Below are positions 33,438 through 46,312 of a DNA stretch of 64,000 bases, piece after piece. The position numbers and the translations under genes were made by a program. Below the pieces are notes generated by a model. It was not told the DNA's origin and did not search any database. It saw only the letters and a list, made by a program, of their open reading frames with translations. The number at the start of each line of letters is the position of its first letter. The stretch's first letter is position 1. The stretch comes from Beverwykella pulmonaria (Eukaryota > Ascomycota > Dothideomycetes > Pleosporales > Melanommataceae): the NCBI GenBank assembly GCA_001599595.1, contig BCHH01000001.1, positions 850,305 through 914,304 of the forward strand, in the 5' to 3' direction.

Positions 33438-36400
33438 CGCTACCCTCTCGGAGTCTTTTAAGCTTCGGCGTTCCTGCGTCTCATTCATCTTCATATTCGG
33501 ATTCATGGTTTCTGTTGGAATATACCCGGTCTCACCCGCTTCGAGGAACTGAGAACCTACACTGCGCTCTTCTTATTATTCCTACACCTGTCACGCTGGG
33601 CCCATCACTCTTATCCGCCACATCGCATCGTTTATCTTCGAGGAACTGGAATGCTACATGGCTCCTCTCATAAATGTCTATTGTCTGGTGTTTGCGAACA
33701 GTCACTGGTTCGGGGTCGATACACGATTACATGCCCAGGTTATTACCACCCAATCCCCGCTACTAATTCTAATACGCCGTTTTCTATTTTCTGTTTCATC
33801 ATTGCGTGGGCGTGGAAAATACGGATCTTTCACTTGGATGTATGGGCCGGTCACAGGAGACTATTTGTTTTCAAGGGCGTTGTTTCTTTTTTCACGCGCA
33901 TATCATACTTTACGCTCCTTTGGATCTGGAGATGGAACTTTCTCATTACCTAATGTTTTGGGAGTGAATAATGGTAGCTACGCTCCCGATAATGTCTCTC
34001 TATTCTATATATCTTGGATGTGGGAGGATGATTAGATACTAAGCATGGAAGAAAGGAAACGATGATGGTTGGGGAATTGCATATGTAGGAGTAGGGGGTG
34101 GATGGATAGATGAACACGCGCGGATCTAAAAGGACGCGGCTGAATTGAATAGGTGGCAGTGGTCATTATGGTGACGCTGTTGCACTTGTTATTACTGTTA
34201 CACTTTGCCTTGGTGGTTGTTTCTTGGGTGCAACGGTGAGAATGACAGCCATGTTATCGTGTGCCTTGCACTGTCAGCTTCAGCTCATGCTTCCCCTTCA
34301 TCAACCTATTCCCTCGATCCGGCATTGTTCAGCTCATCTCCACACAACGACACCGGCGAGTTGCTTTTCCCGCTGAGCCTGAGCGGTCAACAACGGTTTT
34401 CTTTTGCCGCCGAATTTTGGCTCCGACACCGTTTTTGCTTGCGAGTAATATCCCGCTGTCACGAACATGTTGGCTCGTCCTTCTCCGATCGCGGATGTCT
34501 TCACCGCTTTCGCTTGCGACTAGATTCCGAATCCGGCCCTTATCTCTCCCGTCTCCCGGATAGATAGCAAGGCAAGCGTTGATATCGATGGGCTTGTACG
34601 AACATGCAAAATGCCATCAAAGCCACTCAACAGATTCTAAAGTAGTCGGTCAGATCAGACTAACTTAGCGGTAGTGGTGGTGGTAGTGGTGTTGACTAAA
34701 TTTTAGCTCACCCGTCCCGATGATGGCGTTGAGCTCGGAGTGTGTGGCTTCCGAGTTAAATTTCTTTTTCTTTGTGCGAAGGTTTGAGATTGGCTGCGTT
34801 GTCTTGCAGTTGAAGGGATTGGCTGGGTGGGGATAACATGGGGGATAGTCAGGGGTAGATCTTTGGAGGTTGCTTTTCAGGGGGGACACAGCCACTTGCG
34901 GAAGTGAGAGAAGAGTGTGATTGGGTGGACTGTTGGATGTGTTGATGCTTTTTGTGATGGTGACGTCTTTAAAAACAAATTAGGTTTGGAGAGGGGCAAT
35001 GGGTGTGATAGCTGTTGTTGCGTGGTGGTATCTGTGTGGTGGTTTGGCGATGGTACGATGGGAAGGGAGATGCTCCCGTGAGTCGCCGACGCGTTGATCA
35101 TAATCATGCCACTCGTCGTGTAATTGTGACGTTGGTACTCACATCCGAGACGCGTGAGAAAGCGGTGAATGAGCGAGTACACAACCACAAATGAAATACT
35201 TCTCACCTTCGCATGCCACCCATCCATTGATATATAATAACCAGCCCTACCGGCTCTCTTCCTCTCCTCACACAAACTGTCCAGCTTTCGGGCCACCGCG
35301 GGAACAAAAGGGCGAAATCTAATTTTGGTTTATTTTATCTCAGGGTTGGCTGGCTGGAAGATCTTGGGGGCTAAGGACGAACTCCACTTATGGAATGGGA
35401 AGTCCGTCCAGTAATCAATCTACCAAAGGACAAACGGAGCTCTTCATGGAGATCTTTGGGAGTAGAAACTGCCATCAGGAAACGTTATGGAGAGATGTGT
35501 CTAGCAATCTCATTGAACTGAAAATCTAGCCTAAAATGAACTACTCGCATATGATGAGAACTTTAGTTCATCGCACGGCTTGCAGACTTGCACAGTTTGT
35601 GAGCTATGGGCTATGTGAAACCCGGTGAAATACCCATGGAGATACAGGGTCAACTTCTACTCTGACATAAGTAACCTAGCAAAACAACCGAGTAAGGAGA
35701 ATCATGTGTTAGCACTCATGGTGCACAAAAGCGGTATCGGATTTTCGAATTCTGGACTGCTCCGGAAGTGTTTGAGAGAGTCCAGGTCGCCAAAATTACT
35801 CGTGCCCTGTTGTCATGCTTCCGTTTTAGGACTCGGGGTTGTACCTCATGTGCCCGACGTAGAACTAAGACGACGGGATTTTAAATCAATGGAGTGAAGG
35901 AGAAACACCCTATAGCTTCACAAGGCAGCTCTCTCAAGCCTTTTCGTATAGCTCTACCACTCATCTTCCTAAAGCATATAGACTCTACTCGTGAGATCGA
36001 TTGATCTCCATATCCGATACTGTTTTGCTTCAATACCTATCAAAACCAGAGTTGGACATGGAGGATCCGGATTTCAAAAATATACTACTTCCTGGTGTGA
36101 GAGATTGAATTGACCACAAATTGTTCGCGTACGTCTGGCGCTTGGGCTACCGAAATTCCCGTCCTTCATTAATCATGGCATTTTCTGAATCTGACGGACT
36201 ATATTTATGTACATGTATATAGTCCGACAGAATCATATCAGAAATATTCATAAACGCAACCTATGGAGGACACAACTTCAGGAACATAACCATCCTAAAA
36301 ATGAGTCTAGTACACTCCTGATGAATGTTTTGCCCTTAGGGTCACACAAAAGCCAACAACGAACATCGTATGGAGGTCCTTGAGAACAGGAACCGATCAT

Positions 36401-38467
36401 AAAACCAAACATGGGAACCCCGGTTCCAGAGACACAAACCAGCAGCGAAGATGAGATTCCGGGCTTAGCAAGTTCCTTAGAAACAAAAGAAAAGGGAAAC
36501 AGGCATGTGAGGATAGGCTTCGAAGACCAATAGATATTGCATAAAAGGGAAAAAGTGAGCTGACTGCGTTGTATAGAGAACGTATCTTACAACTGAGATA
36601 ATAAAAGACACGACGACGAATTCTGGTAGAGACTCTTGGTTCCCAAGAGCGCACAATTTTAGAGTATATTGAGATGCTAAGCCTGGAATGAACGCTAAAC
36701 CTCGGGTATGAGATACAGGGGTAGCAGAACTCTAGACAGCGTGTGCGTGTTATTTCTATATTCTACTGCATCCCATTATATGTTTGTTTCTGGTGCTGAA
36801 AGGTAAATTAAAAGGCACTGTGCGGGTTGCGTCTGAAAAATTCTATACGTGCATGCACAGGGACTCTGTCTAGAAAGACAATGAAATAGCAATAATTCTG
36901 TGCACCGGGAAGCTGGAATTCAAGTCATGTAGTTGAAGCTCCATAGGATTCCTTTGCTCATGTCTGCTTCCCAGGCTTAGATTTGCAAGGCTCTACTGTT
37001 TCCTTCCACCCTACTTATATGCAGAGCGCGTATATCAGTTTTGATGTCTAAAACCCCAACAATGGCGACCAACCTAAGGGGTACTTTGAGTCTAAATTAA
37101 GATGCCGACGTTGAATGTGGAAGTGTCTGGGGAGTAGAACCTAATAGCTAAAAAGTATCTCTGCACCCGGCTGATCGTAACTGTGAAAATTGTGCATTTC
37201 AACACTTAGAGACGGCATCCAGCGTGCAACCGAATCTCCTCTCGAGGACATATGAACTTCTTCTAGCTCCTCATTCCTATTCGCACACGCTAAGCACGTT
37301 ACTCTGAGAGTCTAAAAGGTGCCTACGTCATCAATAACGTGGATTCCCTGGTGTCGAAAAGATTGGGACATTTCTTCCATGCAGATCTGTTCTGAAAAGG
37401 ATCGAACGGTCTACTTATGTGAAACTCGGTGTTTAGAATGAAAGCAACCACTTTCGATGTGCGTTGCTTTCGGTGACTAAAACCCAAGCGACTGAGCTTC
37501 GTGGCAGTGTCTCCGTGGCGTACAAACCTATCCCAGCTTATCATTTTCTCCCCACTTTATTCTTAACTCTGAAGTTGAAAACCCAAACATAGTGGAGGCT
37601 TTTTGGCATTGAAATGGTTCTCTGTTCCCTTCCATGCGGAGTTTCCTTCAGCCTTTCAAACTTTGATTTTGGAGGAGTGAGTGTCTAAAGACAACGCAGG
37701 TCCTAACCATGTGTACGTCTTTAGGGGAAATAGAATTCACACTGGATGATGACGATGCTGGACTTGTCCGAAAGCGGGAAAATGCACCCACTATGGGGGT
37801 GCCTTCTTCGTTTCATGATACAAGGTCCATTCCGAAAGAGGAAATGTTTGTTTGCTCTCAAGGATCGAGATCGACAAATATTGTAGGAATAGTCATGGTC
37901 CAGCGGAGATGATGTGTGACTACTAGTACGTACGCATGACGATAAGGGATTTTATATGCCAAGTTATTCATCCTCTTCTTTGGGGATAGAAATTTCTTGC
38001 CCTCTATTTTGCCTTCGTCTCAAATACAATGCGGCTGGATTCGAGCCTCTAACTGTATTGTACAGAACTCGGATGGAGGGTTCTGGGGACTTAGGATAAA
38101 GAATGTGTTCAATCTTTGTGGGGTCCTGAAACAAAAACAGCCCCAAAGAAGAAACGAGATGGGAATCTTGCGCTTCTAAACTCGTAAGACTAAGTTCTGA
38201 TGTCGCTGTGCACTTGGGAGCTGGAGGTAAATGAAGCATGAAGTAGAACCATGCTGGCCGTGGCTTATACGGGAGGTTCTGTGATGGTGATGACCGGTTT
38301 GCTGCTTTTAAAACAATCAGTAGGGTCAACATATGAATGCGATTATGCTTGCCAGATACATGCATTCTTGACACCCTCCATATTGCCATTCTTGAGATGA
38401 TTTCTTTTCTAAAGTCCGTGCATATCCATGATCAGCCAATCAGCCTCCCATACCCATTCCGTATACT
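33438..38467. other. Gene desert, about 5 kb
   Basis: No supported gene. Open frames up to 141 codons are short, start at non-ATG codons or lack any family resemblance. 33438-34600 looks like the 3' UTR and flank of the homeobox gene. 35300-38400 is AT-richer. A perfect-looking hairpin sits at 36190-36231, and a fragment resembling the start of a Zn2Cys6 domain is read at about 35825-35880. The region may be decayed sequence or host unannotated non-coding RNA. Confidence 0.4.
36190..36231. repeat. Inverted repeat / hairpin
   Basis: Arms 36190-36204 (TCTGACGGACTATAT) and 36217-36231 pair at 14 of 15 positions around a 12-nt loop that itself contains ATGTACAT. TTCTGA lies just outside both arms with a small offset. 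It could be the remnant of a short inverted-repeat element or a structured RNA. No gene end is close. Confidence 0.6.
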
Positions 38468-39287
38468 CTAGTACTCCAAACCCCTGCCATCCGCACTACT
38501 CAACTTCAACAACCCCTTCGCATCCAAATAATCCACAATCTCCCTTACCGCCTCCTCGACGCTCTTCTGATCGCTCCTTATCCTTATCTCCGGATTCTCG
38601 GGCTTCTCGTAGGGCGCACTGATGCCCGTAAACTCCGGAATCTTGCCCTCACGAGCCTTCTTGTACAGGCCTTTCGGATCGCGCTGCTCGGCAATCTCAA
38701 TCGGGATATCGACGAAGACTTCGATGAAGGCGAGCGGCTCGTCGTCCGGGTGCGTGACGGCTGCGGCGTGGAGATTGCGGGCGATGGCGCGGTCGGCTCG
38801 GTACGGCGAGATGAAGGATGTGATGGCGATGGTGGAGCTGTCGGCGAAGAGTTTAGCGACCTAGAAGTGTGCCAAGTCAGTTTTCTTTTCCCCTTTCCAC
38901 CGCGCTGGGCGCATCGCGTGCTCGACTGCCGCAATGCCGCAATCGCACGAACGCGTGGGGTAAAAGTGGCATACCTCCGCTATCCTACGAATATTCTCAT
39001 TCCTGTCCTTCTCAGTGAAGCCCAGATCCTTGTTCAGCCCGAACCGCACGTTGTCGCCGTCGAGACGATAGGCCGCGAGACCGAGGTGCAGAAGGTGCTG
39101 CTCGAGCGCGGTCGCGATGGTGGATTTTCCCGAGGCGCTGAGTCCCGTGAACCAGATTGTGAAGCCGCGCTGCTTGCGGAAGGTGTTGCGCTCGCTGCGC
39201 GAGAGGGACGGGTGCCAGGTGATGTTGCTGGGTTTCCTGTTAGTGTTTGGGGTTGATTGAGGGGTGTGGAGGGGAATACGTTGCCAT
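38468..39287 (-). CDS. MET14: Adenylylsulfate (APS) kinase
   Basis: Three exons (39287-39280, 39236-38975, 38860-38468) close to 220 residues. The start exon is only 8 nt (ATGGCAAC), followed by a 43-nt intron with CTAAC. The N-terminus [14 protein letters not shown] is characteristic of fungal APS kinase. P-loop GLSASGKST spans 34-42, followed by [25 protein letters not shown] and, after the second intron (114 nt), [24 protein letters not shown]. The C-terminal [20 protein letters not shown] lid is intact. The enzyme phosphorylates APS to PAPS with ATP, the second step of sulfate assimilation, in the cytosol. Starting at an in-frame upstream codon would add intron sequence, so the short first exon is preferred. 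Confidence 0.93.
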
Positions 39288-40470
39288 TGTGAAGAACGTT
39301 TGTTCTTTGAATACTGGTAGAAAGAGAGAAAAGAGAGAATTAAAGTAGAAAGGAATTGCGGGGTATTGAAAGTGGTATTTGTCAATAATAAGGACGCGCA
39401 TCCGAAGTCGCAATGCTGTGGGGATATTGCAAAGATATTAGCGCCAGATGACGTGCTATGCGGTGGCTTGCAAGGGTTTCATAGGGCTGAGTCGATCCCT
39501 AGCACTCAACCTCAAACCTCCATCGTCACTTCAAAGTAAAGTTTCGCGTAGTAAGTGGCATCTATGCAGCTTAATCATGAAAATTCGAACTTCCAAACAC
39601 GGTAAGGAATACTGTGTATCATTCAATGAACTGTGATGTTCAGATTTCATCGTCGAATAAGCGCCACACGACAAGACGAAGCATACTCACGCAACGAAGA
39701 ATTTGATGTCTAGTAAAGAATACCGACACGGGTAATCCTAGGACGAGGGGAAAAGGTTCGACCTAGCTTTAGAAAGTGCTACTATATTTGCCAGAGGTCG
39801 TTTTACCGTGCTGGAAAAGAGTAGCTTGGGTATTCTTTACTACATACTAGTTCCTCCATGTAGTGAGCTACATTTCTAAAAAATTGGTCGCTTTAATGGG
39901 AGCGTCGTGTTCTTGAAGAGCAAGAATACCGGATGGGTTTAAGGGAGCACATTTAGAGGTTGCGAAATGGCCATACTTGAGCAGTGCGGCTTGCAATTCT
40001 GTCTTAGGTGATACATCAACCATTCTGCCTTCTGCTGTATATCAGAGCTCCCCACTGCTCACGTGTCTCTATTCAGACAGTATGAAAGATATACAAGTTT
40101 TTTAAGGCACAGCTATGATGATGTATCATATAGGCCTACAATGAACCGCTTGATCTGTTGCTAGATCTGCGATTGAAAAATGAGAAATAAAGGCTTCGTA
40201 TTGGATAACATCACACCCTCAGTCGTGCGATATTAGAACCTAAATCGTCCAAAATACATATGCAGTCACTCGAAGCAATTATGAGACATTTTCCAGACTA
40301 TGAATACATCGTAACTGGATATGGTAGGTGTATTTGTGGCCCTGTGTAAGATTTTGACTACAAAAAAGCAGTGAGAAATAAACATACCTCGCAAATATAT
40401 TTGAAAATGATATTTGGAAGGATAAAAACACTCCCACGTCTCGATAAGTGCCGATGCCTGGCCCTCACGC
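39288..40470. other. Intergenic: APS kinase promoter / DUF4419 3' flank
   Basis: 1.18 kb without supported genes. The part next to 39287 must hold the APS kinase promoter. Otherwise AT-rich with short frames only. Confidence 0.35.
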
Positions 40471-41601
40471 TTACAGAGGCTTCCTCTCATCCTCCAACAT
40501 CCACCAACCAGATACTGGTTGCGTCGTCGTTCCCTCCCCAGTAAGAGACATGCCCACAGACCCAGAAACGATCGTGGTCTCGATCTTCATTCCCGAGTTG
40601 TAGTCCTTGATGAAGAGCGGGACAGATGCAACCCCCTTTGGAACCGATTTCTGACTCACGATAGGGAATTTCAGGCCATCGAGCTCCACAACAGTGTGGC
40701 CTTGGGAATTCCAATTGCTGGTATTGAGGCGCTTTCCATCGCTGTTCCAGTACATGAAAGCCGTGAGCCAGCCAGTGAATACGTCCGTCTGGCCGCTACC
40801 AGCACCGCGTTCAGAATGGCATATCTGCTCGTAGAAGTCTTTGAGCTGCTGGTCGTCCGGGGTGTCGAAGGTGGCGACGAAGCGCGTGAGAATTGACGTC
40901 AGAAGCTGGGCCCAAGCCTTGGGCTCATCGCCGAAAGTTTCGAAACGCTCTAGGCGCGAGAGGAGGCTCTCCCAGTCTTCTTTTTCGCCCAGCAGGGTCA
41001 CCGAGGGCAGGCTGCACATGGTGCTGACGCCATAGGAGAAGTATGCCTGCATTGTGGACATCATAATCATTGATGCGACGGCCCGGTCGTTGTCAGTCGT
41101 GGTGGAAAACTCGGGGACGAGCCATTCTCGAATATCAGGGTCAACGAGCTTCTCCTGGATCAGGTCTGCCATGCGTTCCGCGACCCAGTCCACTTTCAAC
41201 GACTCCACACTAGCTGCGGCGTTCTCAATGAACAACTCTTCCTGGCCTTCATGGTCGACGAAGAACTCGCGCAGTTCTTCGGCGTGCGCATTGACGTAAA
41301 AGCTGAACTGCGTAACAATTGAGAGCCAAACATCGTCCGGTCGTAATCTGAGGTGGAGATCCTGAGCGAAGGCGCGGATGCATCCATGCACGAAGCCATT
41401 GCTGTAGGGGATGATCGGAGGAGCGTCCTGAGGGAGGGCGGAGAAGGAGGTGTGGAGGACTGGTCGGGCCTTTCTCTCGCGCCAATTCTCTGTATTCCAA
41501 TCCTTGGTCGTTTCATATTGGTCAAGAATGACCAAGTGATCAGCGGTGGGATCGGTATTGCGGCCGACCTTCTCGGGCGATGGTGTGATAGTGACAGGCA
41601 T
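40471..41601 (-). CDS. DUF4419 domain protein
   Basis: A single exon of 376 residues from the ATG at 41601 (MPVTITPSPEKVGRN). The open frame extends upstream, but only from a non-ATG codon. The DUF4419 core is clear: SNGFVHGCIRAFAQDLHLRLRPDDVWLSIVTQFSFYVNAHAEELREFFV, then a central helical part (STMQAYFSYGVSTMCSLPSVTLLG), and DVFTGWLTAFMYWNSDGKRL near the end. No function is established for the family. These proteins are expanded in fungi and often lineage-variable. There is no signal peptide or membrane segment, so the protein is likely cytosolic. Neighbouring genes give no hint. Confidence 0.88.
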   Translation of the reverse strand: MPVTITPSPEKVGRNTDPTADHLVILDQYETTKDWNTENWRERKARPVLHTSFSALPQDAPPIIPYSNGFVHGCIRAFAQDLHLRLRPDDVWLSIVTQFSFYVNAHAEELREFFVDHEGQEELFIENAAASVESLKVDWVAERMADLIQEKLVDPDIREWLVPEFSTTTDNDRAVASMIMMSTMQAYFSYGVSTMCSLPSVTLLGEKEDWESLLSRLERFETFGDEPKAWAQLLTSILTRFVATFDTPDDQQLKDFYEQICHSERGAGSGQTDVFTGWLTAFMYWNSDGKRLNTSNWNSQGHTVVELDGLKFPIVSQKSVPKGVASVPLFIKDYNSGMKIETTIVSGSVGMSLTGEGTTTQPVSGWWMLEDERKPL

Positions 41602-42400
41602 GATGGAACTGCTTTGTGTAATGGATTGTGCGGGTTTGGAGGAGAGAGGCGGGTTTAAGTAGCTGATCAAAGGGGCTGAAGTGGTTGCCTGGCAGATGCA
41701 GCTCTGAATGCGGGGTTGCTGGGCGGGTCGTGTGCAACCTTTATACACTGCGAGTGAGCTCACTGGACAGGGAGCGATGGAGGAAACTTTGGATTTTTGT
41801 TATCATACAAAGGAGTTCGAGGACTCGCTGCAAGTCAGCAGTCAATGCAAGATTGAGGTTGCGGGTGCCCCCACGCAAGTCGCGCGTGCGCACAGACCAC
41901 ACACCGGTGAAAGGGTAGTCCGTATTCACGCTCTTGGCATCATGTGTAGCCCGCGAGTAGCTGTACTGCCGGTTTTAACAGCTAAGGAGAATAACGGGGC
42001 GGCGCAAATGTAGGCAGATGGCAAGATGATTAAATTTCCCTAACTAAGCCCCACCGTATCTACTAACAGGCCTAGTGCAACCCTTTAGAGACCCTCTTGT
42101 TTTCTACCCCTGTCTTTCTCTCGGACGTGGAAACAGGCAATACTGTAAAAGGATGCGTCTGAATCTAGATCACTGCTTTGTACACCATGTAGTCCTATCT
42201 CTTGGCCAGTTGTGACGCATCCATGGGTTTAGATCACAATGTTCAGTTTGGTGTAGAGCCATGTAGTTGGACACCCACACTGTCAATCGGCTAGAAGAGA
42301 AAGTTCCAAATTGGAATGGTGAATTAAAGACTAAATTCGTGCAAATTATGCTCGATTGATACTGCTGCGAGCCTTATCCGGAAGGACAACGATCCTACAC
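41602..42400. promoter_or_regulatory. Intergenic: DUF4419 promoter / transporter 3' flank
   Basis: 0.8 kb. The promoter of the DUF4419 gene lies to the right of 41601. An antisense-looking frame at 41708-42013 has no family resemblance. Confidence 0.35.
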
Positions 42401-44174
42401 TCAGCCCGTCCTCACTGTAGCCGCTTTCCCATCATCACCCAGCTCGACAGTCTCCAAATGCGCATGGTGGGCATCTTCCGCACCCACGATCTCAGCTCCC
42501 TTCTCTACATGATTCGCCCCACCAAACAATGTGTCAATCTCCTCCATGCTGACCTTCTTCGTCTCAGGCAGGAAGAACCAGACAAAGACCGCCAAGAGAG
42601 CGTTGATGCCTGCGAACATGTAAAAGGCGTAGAAGCCACAGTTGTTGAGGAAGGTAGGGAAGAACTGTTGGACAATCGAGTTCGCAACGTTCTGTGTCTG
42701 CGAACACATGCCGACGGCTTGCGCCCGAACGTTCATACTGAAAATCTCCGCAGTGTAGATCCAGACGGTGGCGCCCCAACTGGGTTTGTCTGGGTGGGGT
42801 ATTAGCTATACGGATAGAGGCATGATTGGAACGGTAGGAGACTTACAGAAGAAGGCAAAGAGGAACAGCAGAAAGACGATCGATATGCCCACCGGAAGCG
42901 ACTTGGCCCCGTCATATGTCGGAGTCTGTGTCTCCACGGTGGCAACAATCAGCATGCAAATCGCCATGCCAATGCCTCCAGTGATAAACAGGAACTTCCT
43001 GCCGAATCGGTCTACTGTCCAAGTCGCGTTCATGGTTGCGATAATTCCCCACGTAGCATTGAGCGCGTTGATCAAGGCAATTTGAGCGGGGTCCTTGAAA
43101 ACCTTCTTGTACACGATGGTGCTGTAGCTGTTGAGCGTGCCTTGGCCAGTGATCTGTTGTCCGGCGTTGATGATCATAGCGAGATACATGCGCTTACGGA
43201 CGGACTTGTCCTTCCATAGAGCCGAGTAGCCGCTGGAGATGGCTTCCTTCTCGAACTCAATAGCCTCTCGGATGATGAGCAGCTCGTCTTCGACTTCTTG
43301 ATCGCTGTCTCGGACTCTGTGGAGGGACTTGCGGGCTTGGTCTAGCTTGCCGTGTTGGACGTACCACCGGGGTGACTCCGGGATGAAGAAGATCTGGGAG
43401 AGGATAACAACGGGCATAAGGATCTGGAATATGACGACCATCTTCCAGTCCCACTCGCCCAGCTTCTTGGGGTTCTTCTGGCAGGCGTAGTTGACCCAGT
43501 AGCTAGTCATGTCAGTCTTGTCCATCGAACCAGATAAGGAGGAAGCTCACGCAATGAACGATCCCACGCTGTAAAACATCTGCCAAAATGACATGATCAT
43601 TCCACGAATCTCTGGCGGCGCCAACTCTCCAATGTAAATGGGACCAGCAGCTGATTCAAATTAGTCACGCACTTTTTCCCTCGGCATGAGATGACTTACT
43701 GAGAGCAAGACCTTGTCCAAAACCGATAATCACACGGCCTCCAATGAAGCAGCCGATATTTCCCCGAGGAGAAAAACATTGCATAAATGTTGCGATGATG
43801 ACAAGTACAGCTCCAACGGCCATACCGATGCGTCGTCCAGCGTAATCGGCTAGCGGACCTCCGAAGAAAAAGCCCGCTACGACAGCTCCCACGGTGTAAG
43901 CGGTGTTCAAAGAACCAATCGTGTTGGGGTTCTGGAGGAGGTTAGTATGAGATGCTGTGACTGCGATGTGGTAGTCATACAGGTTTGTTGAAGTAAGCAA
44001 CCCAATGCTTAGAACCTTGGACGGCATTGAAGACAGAGGCATCGTATCCGTAGAGCACCATGCATGATGCTGCAACGAGGGATATGTACCTGGAGTCTGT
44101 GTCTTAGCTGGTGTGATCTGGGAGATTGTGAACGACGATATATACCAATTGTACGCCCGCTTTCCGGTAACCAT
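42401..44174 (-). CDS. MFS sugar porter (SP family)
   Basis: Six exons (44174-44146, 44089-43981, 43931-43700, 43650-43551, 43502-42847, 42789-42401) close to 504 residues. The N-terminus MVTGKRAYNWYISLVAAS leads into the first helix, which has YGYDASVF. Sugar-porter signatures are visible: GGPLADYAGRRIGM between helices 2 and 3, GRVIIGFGQGLAL in helix 4, YIGELAPPEIRG, PESPRWYVQHGK after helix 6, NAGQQITGQGTLNSYS in helix 7, DRFGRKFL, and PETKKVSMEEID at the C-terminus. The tail is acidic. The pattern resembles fungal hexose, lactose or quinate-type permeases, but the substrate cannot be fixed. All five introns are 48-58 nt and canonical. Confidence 0.92.
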
Positions 44175-45428
44175 GATGATAGCTTTCCTCTGACGTTCCT
44201 TGATGATACCGAGTTGACGGAACTGTATAGGCCAACTGAAGTGCCCAAACAATGAAGACCTCGTGGTTTCGCAACCCAAAGGTGTGGAGACGCTCACAAT
44301 ATATACATCTTGACCTAAATGATCTCCCTTGGCCTCCTGCCGCAAATGCAAGAACCAGGTTCCGGGGCCCAAGCGCAGGCCCAAAGATATCACACGAATG
44401 AAATTGATTTCTGCACCTCATGGCTCACTCCTGGAGATTCGACTAAGTGCTTAGTTCCGATATTCCAGAATCCGGGGCATTCTGGGGCCCCAGGATGCTC
44501 TCGACGCGTCGTTGCCCGTCCACATTGTGTTCAAGATGGCGGGTTTACTAGAATGTGTTTGCGGAGTAATTATTCCGCGAATGAGATGACAGGATGGAGT
44601 GGACGAGATTCATTGTTTTGGGGAAAGCTCGTACGTTTCTTAGGGCAAGCTTGTACAAAGGACGGCCCACTAGTGACTTACTAGCCGCATACCCGCCGAG
44701 CGAGACCTGGGTTCGCGGAGGATGTGTACAGGTTAGGTAACTTCTCCTGCCTGAATGCGCATGGCTTCCATGAGTTTGTTGTCACAAGCTTTGCGAATAC
44801 CAAATAGCTTGCGGTTGTGAATCTTGTCTTCACCTCGAGTGTTGGTATAACAGGGTTCGTGAGCCTTGACAACAGGCTGGACAGTTCTAAGTACCACCCC
44901 TTGCCCCACCGCTTGCGTGTATGATATTGGGTGGTCTTTCTCGAATTTCTTGATCAGACCCAGGCATCTAGTAAAACGGCATGTTCGCCGCTGAACGGCC
45001 TAAGCGAAGATGCATTTCCATGCCTCGAGACATCGGCGCTTCCAAATGGACAGGCCGGGGGAGGCGTACTTGTGCCTTGAATCAGCACACCGTAATCCGC
45101 TAGCTTGTCTTCGAGTGTCCTGGTGGATTGAAGTGAGTCGGTGTACATGCAATCATCACGCGTTGACTGCGAAATGGGACCATAAACATGAAACGAAACG
45201 AAACGAAACGAGATAAGGCCGAGGGTTGAAGGTTGGATTGACGCCTGGGGCAGAAAAATGTGTGCACGGCCACAATTCACTCGCCACACACGTGCCCTGC
45301 CATCCCACTTTTCAACCCAGCGTGAGCCCGCTCACTCTTCCGCAAGCGCCCCTCCAACCTTCAACTTTCCAACCTCATACCACCTACACAGCTACATTCC
45401 TCCTACGAACCTCACATACACCACCACC
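44175..45428. promoter_or_regulatory. Divergent intergenic, sugar porter / TMA7
   Basis: 1.25 kb between divergent genes. It contains a GAAAC microsatellite (about four units, 45189-45209) roughly 220 bp before the TMA7 start. The 150 bp before TMA7 is C/T-rich, as is common in promoters of highly expressed translation genes. No supported gene. Confidence 0.4.
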
Positions 45429-45893
45429 ATGCCTTCAGGACAAGGAGGTACGTCCGCGTTCCCTCTCAACCCCTCCACGATTCGCGATACGCGGCGAAGT
45501 GGAAGGGCTCATGGATGCCTGATAGAAGCTGACAAGTGGACATCGCAGCCGGCACGAACCCGATCCACAACAAGAAGCCCAAGAAGGCAGCCAAGGAGCT
45601 GGACGAGGATGAGCTCGCATTCAAGGCAAAGCAACAGGCCGGTTCGTGATACCCACTTTTTAACCTTCTGCGACGCCAGACTACCGGCGATGCATATCGC
45701 TGGGAGAGAAGGGCGGAAAAGAGGACCAACAGGACGAGGATAACAGGAAGGAATAATTTGCGGTTAGAGGCTTGCACGTCGCTAACTCAGTACCGCAGAC
45801 AAGAAGGCCCGCGAGGAGATGGCCGGTAAGGCCAAAGGCAAAGGTCCCCTGAACACGGGCACGCAGGGCATCAAGAAGTCTGGCAAGAAATGA
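45429..45893 (+). CDS. TMA7: Translation machinery-associated protein 7 (TMA7)
   Basis: Three exons (45429-45447, 45549-45641, 45799-45893) close to 68 residues. They are too short to stand out as open frames, but the family match is clear: MPSGQGAGTNPIHNKKPKKA, then DEDELAFKAKQQADKKAREE, and the invariant ending GIKKSGKK. The second intron has a GCTAAC branch point. Yeast TMA7 (64 residues) co-purifies with ribosomes, and its deletion mildly affects translation. The protein is highly charged and probably disordered. The first exon is 19 nt, ending in the GQG motif, a placement seen in other tiny start exons of this window. Confidence 0.9.
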
Positions 45894-46312
45894 GCGCCTG
45901 CCTATGCCGAGTGACGATAACGACACATTGCTACTATTTGAGATTATGCATGCACATGGATACCACGGGCTAGGAGTACGGACGCGCCCATGCTGTGGCG
46001 CATAGCCTAGGACGATGCACACGAAATGATAGACACATGAACGATATCGAATTCGCGATCTAATCAAATGCAAGAGAATCGTTAGTGATAATGAACGTGG
46101 GTTATAAAACACAAACCAATCTACCACTCTCGGTACTCCAAACCGTTCCACCGTACAACCTCTCTCACGTTCCCATTGGTCATACGCTCCCTTTACTCCC
46201 CACCCACTTCGTCTTTCAGCACCCCTCCTACCACTTCGCCATCCTTCTCTTTCCCCGCTCCACCCATCCTCAGCCTAAATAACCACACCATATTCCCCCA
46301 AGCAATCCTCTC
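45894..46312. other. Intergenic, convergent TMA7 and amidohydrolase relic
   Basis: 419 bp between the TMA7 stop and the terminal stop of the pseudogene on the minus strand. Pyrimidine-rich in its right half. Nothing else seen. Confidence 0.35.

Noticed and set aside
37964..38389. Minus-strand open frame of 141 codons in the desert
   Set aside because: No domain and no coding signature beyond openness; adjacent sequence is non-coding in character.
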